From Leptodontidium sp. MPI-SDFR-AT-0119 (lineage: Eukaryota > Ascomycota > Leotiomycetes > Helotiales > Leptodontidiaceae), in the NCBI GenBank assembly GCA_020726505.1, contig JAHLEZ010000002.1:620001-684000 (forward strand): a DNA stretch of 64,000 bases, given 5' to 3'. Numbering within the stretch: the first letter of the stretch is position 1; every line of letters begins with the position of its first letter. The position numbers and the translations under genes were made by a program. Below the pieces are notes generated by a model. It was not told where the DNA came from. It did no database searches and saw only the letters and a list, made by a program, of their open reading frames with translations. Positions 22,302 through 33,011 of the stretch are shown here, piece after piece.

Positions 22302-25300
22302 ATGGCGCCGGAGGAGGATTTAAAGAAACGCGTGGCGCGTAAGTTGACGAAGAAGAGAAAGGAGGGACGCCAGGTTACAATGGACATCCCCGAGCGCTTT
22401 CGAGACGGCGACGACGCCGACGAGGACTGTACTGCTCTCCAGGGCCGGAACGCCTACATGAACCAGTCAGTCTTTGGCATGATAGCGGCAGCTGGATCCC
22501 AGGTCGACTTCAATGCCAGGTTCGATGGCCCGTCCAGCGACGAGGAGGAGGATTTGGGGGAGCCACCAGCCTCACTTACTACAGAGCTGAAGGTTGACAA
22601 GACGCGGAAGGGGAAGCTACCTGCCAAACCAGAGAAGAACCACAGACGGAAGTTCTCAGAAAGCAAACTGCTGCGGTCGTTGTCAGGTCTGGGAAGGCAG
22701 AAGTCGAAGCTATCTCCAAGCGACTCTGGATCCCCTTCGCCCAGTCCATCCTCCGAAGCTGTTACGCCCGAGGCACAAGCTACTCGCACAACCTCAAGAG
22801 ATGCTCCGGTCATGAGCAGGATGTTGGAAGCAAGAGCGGAGTTATCTCTCAGACCTAGCTTCGATATACCACGACCGGGACAAGTTAAAGAAGGGGCTTT
22901 GGCAGAAGAACAATCATCGAGCAGTTTGGCGAAGCAACTTATGGACATATTTGAGTTCGAGACCGCGGAGGACGTAATAGAAGGTAGGTTTATCTGCATA
23001 CTGGGTGGATTTCCAATGCTCCATGTTGGCAGCGGACATTGAGTGTCCCAACAGATCCCCTGCAGAAAGTAAACAGTGCAAACGCTAACTGTCGTAGAAT
23101 ATCCTTGCTGGTTACTAAAGAGCGTCTTGCTCCAGGGGTACATGTATATAACGACAAAGCACATATGCTTCTATGCCTACTTGCCCAAGAAATCCGTAAG
23201 ATCCTTCATGTTGCTGTTATGGAATACTTCTAATAGCTCGTAGAATGAAGTCGTCAAGTCCGGATATCTCTCCAAGTCCGGCCGAAGGAATCCAAAATAC
23301 AATCGATACTGGTTCAGACTGAAAGACGATGTCCTTGCGTACTACTCAGACCCCTCCGATTTGTACTTCCCAAGCGGAAATATCGACCTGCGTTATGGCA
23401 TATCCGCGAATGTAGCAGATAAAGAGAAGGGGAAGGATGCTACACACTTCACTGTTGTAACGCATCAGCGGAAGTACAACTTCAAGGCTGACAGTGTACC
23501 GAGCGCCAAAGAATGGGTCAAGTCGTTGCAGAAGATCATTTTTCGCTCTCACAATGAGGGAGACAGCGTCAAGATTTCTTTGCCCATCGAGAATATCATC
23601 GACATTGAGGACAGTCAGATCATTGACTTTGCAGACACCTGCAAGATTCGGGTCATTGATAATGATGAGACTTACGCAATCGACGAGGTGGGTTCACTTC
23701 TTCATTATTTTGGATCAATTTCTGACTTGGATTTTAGTACTTTTTCTCATTCTTTAGCTTTGGTAAGGAGGCGCTGAACGTTCTCCGAATCTTGGTTGAG
23801 GATACTACTGCTCAGCAAATTCCCGAGGACGTCTTACTTTCACCCGCTCACCTTGACGGAAATCAAAGCCCTAGGTCACGGAGTATTGGCCCTTCAAAGC
23901 GTACCTCCTCTCAAACACCTAGAGAAAGACGGTCAAACCAACAACCACCTCCCCCAATCCGAACCACCACACCTGTCCTAGAACACAGTGTCAAGGCTAC
24001 ACTGTCGCCAATTGGTGCCGCTGCAAGCCCTCGGGCTAGCACCGAACTCAGTCGTGCAAGCTCTGATGCATTTCGGAGAAGTATGGATCTCAAGAATTTT
24101 GGGAGGCGGAGTGTTGACCTTAGCCGATTAACCATGGATGGTGCGGCAGGACGTCGGAGCATTAGTGCGAGTAGGCGAAGTCTGAGTAGAAACCGTCTTC
24201 CCGAAAGACGAGCATCTGAGAAGCAAGGCTCTTCCGATTCTTTTGTTCACTCGCTAGAGGAACCAGGCTCATCTGGCGCGCTACCATCCGCAAGCGACGA
24301 CACGCAGGCTTCAGCCAGTCAAATATTAAGAGGCTCCGACGTGTTTCTGTCGCCAACTATTCAGCGATCCGCTTCAGCTTCTCGTCGACGAGATCCAAAT
24401 TCCAATCACGACGATTCCCGATCCGATTCCCCTTCGCGAATCACACCTAATACTGGAACAATGAGACCGAAACCGCGTCATCCTGCCACAACTGGCTCTG
24501 TTGACTCGAATGCGGGTCAAGCCGAACCATCAGTATCCGCACCCACACTACAAAGCCTTGTCAAAGCTGGAGCATATCCCTTGCAACGCGCAGCAGGCTT
24601 CGCTGGATATCTCAACAGACATTCGAAACGCATGAGCACGTTACTCGCAACTGAATCCATGGGCTATGTGGAGAAAGTATCAGGGATGTGGAAGGGAGGT
24701 AAGAAGCACTATGATGAGCCGCAAGGATTAGCACCAGACGATGAGATGTACGACGACGACGAAGACCAGACCGCCGCATACGGAGACCGCTTCCGAGAAC
24801 ACTTTGCCCTTCCTACGACGGAGAAATTACAAGCTTCGTATTTTGGCTTCCTTCACCGCGTGCTACCTCTCTATGGCAAAATTTACATCAGTGACCGGTC
24901 GTTCTGCTTCCGCAGTCTCCTTCCTGGCACACGCACCAAGCTTATTCTACCTTTGAAGGATATCGAGAACGTGGATAAGGAGAAGGGATTCCGTTTCGGA
25001 TATTCTGGCTTGGTTGTGGTCATCAGAGGACATGAAGAGCTCTTCTTTGAGTTCCCTCAAGCTGACACCCGAGATGACTGTACAGTCATGCTACTTCAGA
25101 ATCTAGAGACGATGCGATACCTGAAGGAATCGGGACTATTGAGTGCGGAGGAGAAGGAAAGTGCAGAAAACGCCAGCGCTGAGCATAAGTCTCTCCAGCA
25201 GGCTCGAATGGATGGATATGCTGAGCACGAGATCAAGATGCCGAAGACTGCCGAGGAAGCCAAAGTTGAAGGCCCGCCAATATTATTCGATGATCCAAGG

Positions 25301-26911
25301 GCATCGATTCTCAACTTCAAGCCCACAGAATCGCTCCGAGTCACTTGCTTGACAATCGGTTCACGCGGTGATGTCCAACCATACATTGCTCTTTGCAAGG
25401 GTTTGATGGCCGAAGGACACCGAACGAGAATTGCCACCCATCGCGAGTTCCAAGCTTGGGTTGAGAGCCACGGAATTGAGTTCCGCCCTGTGGAAGGAGA
25501 TCCTGCGGAGCTGATGAGAATCTGCGTCGAGAATGGCATGTTCACGTATTCCTTCCTGAAGGAAGCTTCCACAAAGTTTCGTGGATGGATCGATGAGTTG
25601 CTCTCTTCTGGCTGGGCTGCTTGTCAGGACTCCGATCTTCTGATTGAAAGTCCTAGTGCCATGGGTGGCATCCATATCGCCGAGGCACTTGGTATTCCAT
25701 ACTTCCGAGCCTTTTCGATGCCGTGGACCAGGACTCGCGCATACCCACATGCGTTCGCTGTTCCAGATCACAAGATGGGTGGTGCATACAACTACATCAC
25801 ATACGTTATGTTTGACAACGTCTTCTGGAAGGCCATATCTTCGCAAGTCAACCGATGGAGACGAAAAGAGTTGGGTCTTCAAGCCACGAATCTCGAGAGA
25901 ATGCAGCCAAACAAGGTCCCCTTCCTCTACAACTTCAGTCCATCTGTAGTTGTCCCACCTCTGGATTACAGTGATTGGATTCGTGTGACTGGGTACTGGT
26001 TCCTTGACGAGGGAGGCGATGACTGGACACCACCTAAAGAGCTGACCGATTTCATCAAGAAGGCTAGAGATGACGGCAAGAAGATTGTCTACGTTGGCTT
26101 TGGCTCGATTGTCGTGCAAGACTCAGCAGCCATGACCGAGACGATTGTACAATCAGTTCTCAAAGCCGATGTTCGCTGTATCCTATCGAAAGGATGGTCA
26201 GATAGGCTTGACAGAAAAGATGCTGCAGTTGTCGAAGAGCCTCTACCCTCAGAGATTCTCCTGATCAAGTCTGCTCCTCACGACTGGCTATTCAAGCAAA
26301 TCGACGCCGCAGCTCACCACGGTGGATCCGGAACAACTGGTGCCAGTCTGAGAGCTGGTCTTCCAACAATCATCAAGCCATTCTTCGGAGACCAATACTT
26401 CTATGGCTCTCGCGTACAAGATCTTGGAGTTGGAATTTGTTTGAAGAAGTTAAACGTTAGTACCTTCTCACGCGCCATGTGGGAAGCCTGCAATAGCCAA
26501 AGAATGATCGTCAAAGCCAGAGTCCTCGGCGAGACTATCAGACAGGTAAAGTCCCGTCCCTCCCATCAACCGTAGTTAGACGAAGAAAAAATGCAAAAGC
26601 TAACAACCAAACAGGAAAACGGTGTAGACACAGCAATCCAGTCCATCTACCGCGATCTCGAATACGCCAAATCGCTAATCAAGCGCCGAGACGGCAAGTC
26701 CACAGACGACGCCGCCGAAGACCCAGAAGAGAGCTGGACCTTCATCGGTGATGAGAACGACCCCGTCCTCGTGAAGCGCATCCATGACTGGGATGCCCTA
26801 GCGCAGAGCGGCATCCTGGCGCAGAATATGGGGGGCGGTAGGGCCTCGGAGAGCTCGGATGGGAAGGCGTTTGGGGGGAGTGAGAATTTTGCTAGGGATA
26901 TGGCTGCATGA
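22302..26911 (+). CDS. ATG26: Sterol 3-beta-glucosyltransferase ATG26 (UGT51), 1442 aa
   Basis: Exons are 22302-22983, 23098-23195, 23244-23687, 23738-26545 and 26615-26911, together exactly 1,443 codons. Domains in order: an acidic Ser-rich N-terminus; a GRAM domain opening [19 protein letters not shown]; a nested PH domain ([20 protein letters not shown]); a long Ser/Arg-rich linker; a second GRAM (about 770-840); and a GT28/UGT-type catalytic domain from [19 protein letters not shown] (about 940), with the sugar-nucleotide signature [19 protein letters not shown]. It transfers glucose from UDP-glucose to ergosterol. In some yeasts and plant pathogens it is needed for pexophagy and infection. 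The ATG at 22302 is chosen because the frame upstream has no earlier ATG. Confidence 0.96.
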
Positions 26912-26931
26912 TGAGATGAGATGAGATGAGA
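26910..26931 (+). repeat. (GATGA)n run at the ATG26 stop codon
   Basis: About four ATGAG units begin directly at the stop codon of ATG26 and are followed by (TTGC)n. This is a simple-sequence tract at the start of the 3' UTR. Confidence 0.8.
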
Positions 26932-28017
26932 TCCTTTTTTGCTTGCTTGCTTGCTCGGTTTGTTTTTTAGAGAGCGTTCGTTAGTTAGCCCTTATTGACT
27001 TGGGGTTTGGCGGGTTGGGCTGGGCTTGGTTGGGTTGACTTAGGCCGGGCTGGGTTGGGTATGGTAATGGCATAGCGAGAGATATGGGATCGTTCTTCCT
27101 TCTACTTCTTCTTTGACATTCTTCTCTGCTTGCTTTCTTGTCGTGTTTGTTATTTCCCTTCTTGTTCTGCTCTGCGCTGCTGGGACTGGATTGGGGTTTG
27201 GGAGCGGGAGTGGGAGGATCTCTACTTCTTTCTTGATCTTAATCTCCAGTCGCAACTTCAATTGCTCTCTTGTGATTGGTGCTTAATTAGTTGCTTAGCT
27301 GGCTGATTTTGACGGCTGGCTATGGGCGAGCTGGTTTGGGGGTTGTGGGTTGGGTTGGGTGTGCATACAAGCGTTGAGGTGTTAAGATATGATACGACGT
27401 GAAGTAATAGCGGAGAGTCTTGTTCGCGGTAGATAATTTGTATTGTGAGACCTAGCAAGAATGCACGGCGAGAATCTTGGGGGTCGCTAATGGCTGGTTA
27501 GTGATGGTTTAGCGTGGGGAGGGGGAGGGAGTGGCTAAGATATAGACTTGAGATGCATGAGTGGGCGATGAATAGATGAATATACCTAGTTGGTTTGATT
27601 GGTTTAGTTGTATTAGTTGTGCTAGTATTGAGGTTGAGGTGTTTCCCATGTTTCTTTTGCAGTATGAGCTGCCAGTGGAGAAGTGAGTAGTTGCATAGGG
27701 TTAACCCAATTTTTAATGAGCTCTTTTAAGAGCTCGGCCTAGACTCATGAGCATTGCAAGACAAAGATCTTTATTCAAGACTTGCTCTACTCTGCCCTGC
27801 TCTGCATTGCTTCTCATATCCATCCTCTCTTTCGCTTTTTGGGTATTCGCGCGGGGAAAACAAAGAAACAAACAAAAACTCCAAGAAAAATGACGCGCCG
27901 AGGAAGAAAAATCTAGTAGTACAGGATTCTGGTACGGGTATCGTAAGGGAAGACACGCAAATTCTCTAGGTGAGAAAGAATGATGCGCGGGGCTCGAGTG
28001 TCATCGGGATCATCATC
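26932..28017. other. Gene-free stretch, ATG26 3' region
   Basis: G/T-rich low-complexity sequence (repeated ggttgggt, ggctggg) fills about 27000-27600. No coding frame or RNA gene was recognised. It lies between two convergent genes. Confidence 0.55.
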
Positions 28018-29569
28018 TTACTCTTCCTCCGATTCCTCCGATTCCTGCCCCGATTCCTGCCCCGATCCCTCCTCCAGTGCCTTCTCCAGCTCCTTCTCCA
28101 GCTCCTCCAGTTCCTCGTCTAATGTATTCTCCCGATCCGTTTGTCCCTCAAACTCTTCGTCTGCATCGTACATACTATCCAGACCATCCCCGCTCTCAGT
28201 ATCTTTCTTGGTAGCCGTGTGCTTCTGGTTCGCCTTATCCTCCTCAACTTCCTCGGGGTCCACAGGTACCTCACACTTCGGCTGTTGCCCAGGGAATTCA
28301 ATCTCGAGGTCGTCTTCAACGGTGCCATAGAAGTAGAGTGGCTGTTCCTCTTCCCCCTCAAATCCCTCTAACTCCATGTCTCTAGGATAATGGCCAAAAC
28401 GATAGTGGTTGATCTTGGAAAAGTACTGGCAACAAGGTCTGAGAGTGAAGAATTCCTTGACCTGCTTGTTTACATGTGCCATGCACTTGATCAAGTTCGT
28501 CTCACCCTCTTCCGAGCACTGAAAGATGGCATGAAGCGCCGAGTTGTCTGCCATAAGGAGTAGGGCACCGAATTCTTCAAAGTGCTTCTTGTAGTGGTGG
28601 AGCATTCCTAGGCTGAAGCAAGCGTCAGAGCTTTCATATGCGAGCTCCATGATCATCAAGTTTTCGGCGCGAAGCTTGTCTCCGATGGTTCCGTTGGGAA
28701 TGCTGAATGGCTGGATCTCGTCGTTGGTCTCTGGATCCTTTGTCAGCGCGTTGACAAGATCCTCAGACAGCCCTCCGAGATCTAGAAGACGTTGGCGCTT
28801 GGCAGCGGTTGTCTTGATCTCCTCCTCCTCGCCGGACTCGTGGTTTGGCTTCGCACGCTTGTTGCTGCTCTCGATGATGACGCCGATGTCTCCAGTCTCA
28901 ACTAGGCGTCCGTTGTCTGGGTTGTTCTCTGTATCGTCCTCCGGAGCTGAGTCGAACAGGGGATCGAAGTCTGACTGCACGTTCTCTGCGCCGTCTTCCG
29001 GACCTTCCTCGAAAAGAGAGATAGTCCGGCTGATCTTCTTCTGCAGAATCAGGTGCGAGACTGTAAATGTGGTATTAGCTTATGTTTTATTGTGGAATCA
29101 GAGTAGGGTAGCAGTTTACTCACCCGTTGGCTTGCGCAGTAGCCCTGGCCAGCTGCTCAGCTTTGACCTTCTCGGCGTTGGCGTTCAACGAGTTCTCCCA
29201 GTAGAGAGAAAGACTCTTCATTTTCTTCTCAAGCATCTCCTCTGCTTTTTCTTGTGCCTCCTTGTATATTTGGGATTGATGTCTGTTGAAATCTGCCAGA
29301 GACTGTAGCTCAAGGCCAACGAAGTGCTCCTCGACTCTGCGGCTCTGTAGCATCGAGGCGGTGCGTTTGGTTCCTTCTGGATCGTTGACAGCATCGAAAC
29401 TCTCCAACTCTCGCCTTCTTCTGTCCTTCTGCAGGTGGTCGCGCGCAAGGATCTCAATCAATTTGTGATTGAAAGCATCCTTGGGTACTTCCAGGCCTCT
29501 CGACTTGCAATGAAAGCTTAGGGCGTGGTGGTTCATCGTGTCGTAACTTGGTAAGGTTGCGCCAGCCAT
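28018..29569 (-). CDS. Acidic nuclear-type protein with SAP-like N-terminus, unknown function
   Basis: Two exons: the first runs 29569 to 29124 and ends at a strong GTGAGT donor; the second runs to 28018. The acceptor that keeps frame is about 29030 (gatcag), giving RTISLFEEGPEDG at the join; others nearby break the frame. Residues near the start (MNHHALSFHCKSRGLEVP followed by KLIEILARDHLQKD) have the helix-loop-helix look of a SAP domain. A Glu/Lys coiled-coil follows. The C-terminal half has a conserved-looking core (FTLRPCCQYFSKINHYRFG) and ends in an extremely acidic tail (GSGQESGQESEESEEE). A chromatin role is a guess from composition; no family is firmly recognised. Confidence 0.72.
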
Positions 29570-30129
29570 AGTTGCTGATGTGGAATAGTTGACCGCGCTG
29601 CTGCGAATTAGTTGAGGTGATTGTAGTGGAGGAAAAAAACTTCGAAGTCAAGCATGAGATTTCGTGGAGGTTGATGTCGCGAAGGCGGGCTGTCGCGAGA
29701 GAATGAAGCTAGCCCTGACGCTAGTCCGTAAATGCTAGGTGAGCCAGAGCAATAGCATTGATCAAGTTTAAAAACCAAGTGAATCTCAATGTCGAAGATT
29801 CAATGATGACAATGGAGCGGCTGGAAAGTAAGTTGCTGTGCTAATACACTTGAACCAAAGATCATGTTGACTTCGCTTAACCGAGTACTCGCTTACGGCA
29901 ACTGGTATATGAATCAAAATAGCAACTTTCAGACATCGCGCCGCTCATACTTTCGGGCACAAGCAACGCCAAACAGCAAAATTAAATTTTCGCCTCCACT
30001 TAATGGTATGTTTCCACCCACTCCCTTTCTGTTATGACATTTGCTAACATCCTTTCACACGCACCTCCACATCATGATTTGCAATGTCATTATTGCACCG
30101 TGAATCGTCTGCGGCCTGGGTGATCCTGT
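29570..30129. other. Upstream region of the SAP-like gene
   Basis: No gene or repeat was recognised in these 560 bases. Confidence 0.5.
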
Positions 30130-30410
30130 CATGGGGTGGCCAAGCCAAAACCCAGTCATGTAACAGAGTACCGCTGTAGTAGCCCGAGGGACGGACGTCC
30201 ATCGTATTAGCTGCGCAGGGACGCTGATTGCGTGTGTACCCTGAGGGACGGACGTCTATCGTTGTACACACGGTTGGCTGGGCTCCTCCTTATATGGGTT
30301 TCCAAACCCGGGTGAGGTTGGGGAAGCGGAGTACGGGGACCCAACTAATATATCTTCTATCTAACCTCCTCACCCAGCTCAGCAGAGTGAAAGGCTTATT
30401 TTTTTGGCCT
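30130..30410 (+). repeat. Noncoding repeat family, copy 1
   Basis: The unit runs from GGCCAAGCC...GTCATGTAACAG through two GAGGGACGGACGTCYATCGT motifs (30186-30205 and 30243-30262), then GTTGG...AAACCCGGGTGAGG, and ends CCTCCTCACCCAGCTCAGCAGA. The same order recurs at about 31100-31330. No coding frame spans it. Confidence 0.65.
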
Positions 30411-30659
30411 TTTTTTCTTTTATCACGCGAAGCTACTCGGCTCAACGAATCTCGCGTCTTGAATTCGCTTTTTCATCGGCTCGCTTCCAAGCATATAATG
30501 AAATGGTCACATTTCGGCATTATCCTCTAAATAACAATAATATCAACCTCGAGAAGTCATCACAAACTACGAGCATTCGCACTCGCGATCGTAAACGGCC
30601 AGGGGACTCCTTTCCTCGAGAGTCGCTTCTGGCACACCCATAAGTGCGGTGGCACCTCA

Positions 30660-30910
30660 TCTCTCAAGGGAAGGACGTCTATTGACAATGCTAGGCCACA
30701 CACACTTGACAGGGCAATTCCGAGGAGCATGATTGGTAACCAGGGGACGGAGGTCTATTGTACTTATCAATCAACCTCACGCTTTTCCTGGGATCCACCG
30801 GCGGCCATCCAGGGTGTCGCTAAGGAAGTGGTTATGGACCTTCGAGAACTTCCACACTCGCTTTCTTTTATCTTCCTCGCCCATCAGATGGCGGAAAGTA
30901 CTTAATTCTT
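30660..30910 (+). repeat. Noncoding repeat family, copy 2 (diverged)
   Basis: It carries GGACGTCTATTG at 30672-30684 and a variant GGGACGGAGGTCTATTGT at 30744-30761. It ends CTTCCTCGCCCATCAGATGGCGG, matching the end of the copy at 31.3 kb. Confidence 0.5.
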
Positions 30911-31099
30911 GTGGTATCTGTCTGTTGTCCTTTTCCTCGCTTCGGAAACATTTGGCCTGCCTCTTCTTTCTCGTTCATGCATGCCAATGTATTACTTGAA
31001 GTGGACTGGAAAACACTCACAGTACATTTTCTACAGCTAATAAGCAGCAGTAAGCCACCAAATGGCCTAGCCAAGTCTAAGGTGGTTCTTTAACAGAGT

Positions 31100-31330
31100 C
31101 GGTATGGCCAACCCCCCGTCATGTCACAGCATTCCAACGAACAGACGTCCATCGTTAAGATACACATAGTTGGATAGGTTTCTTTCGTGGTTACTAAACC
31201 TGTGTAAGGCTGGGAAGTCAGCCAGGGGTTCAGATAATTATTCTGCCAACTTCCTCACCCAGCTCCATTACTTCCTCGCTCAGCAGATTGCGGGAGGTTG
31301 AACGGGACCATGGCATTTTCCCCTTTTTTT
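31100..31330 (+). repeat. Noncoding repeat family, copy 3
   Basis: It has GGCCAACC...GTCATGTCACAG, then CAGACGTCCATCGT (31142-31155), TACACATAGTTGG, AAACCTGTGTAAGG, and an ending ACTTCCTCACCCAGCTCC plus CTTCCTCGCTCAGCAGATTGCGGG. A long pyrimidine tract follows (31319-31370). Confidence 0.65.
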
Positions 31331-33011
31331 CTTTTTCTTTTTCTTTTTCTTTCTTTCTTTTTCCCTCCGAGCCCTAGTGCTCGGCAATTCTTCTCTTTGT
31401 TCGCTGTTTTTCTTTTCGTCCCGAACTTTTCGCGGGGTGGTGCCGGGGGGGGAGTTCTCGCTTAATTTCTCAATGAAAACATTGGGCGGCTGAATTTCGG
31501 CCTGCCACGAGGTCTCGCTGCCCTTTTTTAGTTGATATTGTTACCTAGATAGTAAAGTACGGCTGGAATAGAGAGATGGATCGTTTTGCTTGAGAGTCAT
31601 CTTCAGTTCTGTTCGGTGGGTAGAGGATTCGGGGTACAGTCTGGCCATGCTCTTGTCGAGTCATGAGGTGTCATTAGGCGGCTTCCTCTTTGTTGACAAA
31701 CTTGTTTCATACGTTGAGCATTTGAGTCACCGCAACTCCTCGAGTGGAAGTGTAGATGAGCTGGAGATGCGGTGGACTTTACTCGGAAGCGCATAGCTTT
31801 AAGACTGGAGTCAAAGTCTCTGGCCATCATCGGACGTTGAATCTCGCTTCAGCCTAAATGGGGGATGCATTCCTCACGAACGTACTGCATGCCTAGCTTC
31901 CTGCATAGGTATTTCTCAAGAATCTGCAATGACACCCAAATACCAACATTTATTTACCTATCCTCCTGATCCCAAGCCCGGAATGTCATTACTTCCCTGC
32001 AATTGCATGTCCGAGTACAGTAGTAAAACTTGCAATTTGGCCGCAAACATCGCAGTCATCGGTAATTGGCGAGGCTGTGACTGACGAAAACGTGACCCTA
32101 TGCATTCCGCTGGTGCACACCCCTGCAAGGATGCGGGCGCTGGTCTAACCAGATCGACATCTCTCCACTTCTCCCTTCACGGCGGACTTAAAAGGGTCTG
32201 ATTCCCCTGCGAAAGAACGGCCAGCCCGGCCTGAAGCCTGCCTGCCTGCCACACACACTCACCGACCGACCGATCATCACCGCACCGAGCCCCAAGCGGA
32301 CCTTTCGACTTCCCAGAATTATATCTCCAGACAGACTACCAACACCACATACATCACCAAGTCACCCAAACACTTGCAGTCAATCAATCAATCAATTCTC
32401 CGATTTCTTTTCCCCTTGGACAAAATCGCGCGTTGCTTGTCTAAAGTCGCCCCGCCCTACCCAACAGCACGCCGTCCACGCCACTCCGCTCCGAATCTAC
32501 AAGTACCACAGCTCCAAAGTCAACACCGCGTCAACCCCTACAACCAACCAACACCACGCGCACCTTGCTTTCCGCCAGCCAGCAACTGCAGCAACATCTA
32601 CAGCAACACGAAGAAGAGATTTGAGGAAGATAGAAAAGGTGATTACTTGAGTGTTGGGATTGGAAGGAGCATTGGCGCAGATGCATCGGTTATTACCCTA
32701 CGCTTCAGTTGTACCCCACGCGACATCTATGAGAGCTTCTCCAAAGCTCTAGTCGAGATCGTAGGTCTTCCGACAGCTTGTAGATACCGTATCGTATGTG
32801 CCTGGAGCTTGCGCAAACTGTTTCGAGGCTGCTTGTTTGTTCGCTCGCCCCCTGGCCTCGATCTCTCGGGTTCAGTTCGCGCACCGCCTTTCCACGCTCT
32901 GTTTCCATGTTTGTTTGTAAAACATTCACTAATTCGAGATGTACCGCAGATCAAGCAAGGCGAGAACCGCATGATCACAAAGAACTGCGATACCCTGAAG
33001 GAGGAAACAAG
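31331..33011. other. Polypyrimidine tract and long FCP1 leader
   Basis: TTTTTC-rich simple sequence at 31319-31370 is followed by about 1.6 kb without a supported gene. From about 32200 the CA-rich sequence (ccaacaccacatacatcaccaa type) looks like FCP1 promoter and 5' UTR. Open frames from 32374 and 32796 run into or beside the FCP1 start but have no protein-like content. An unspliced or spliced leader with upstream ATGs is possible. Confidence 0.5.

Noticed and set aside
22454..23164. 236-residue minus-strand open frame
   Set aside because: It is antisense to ATG26 exons 1-2, whose GRAM domain and introns are clear. Its own translation is Ser-rich with no motif.
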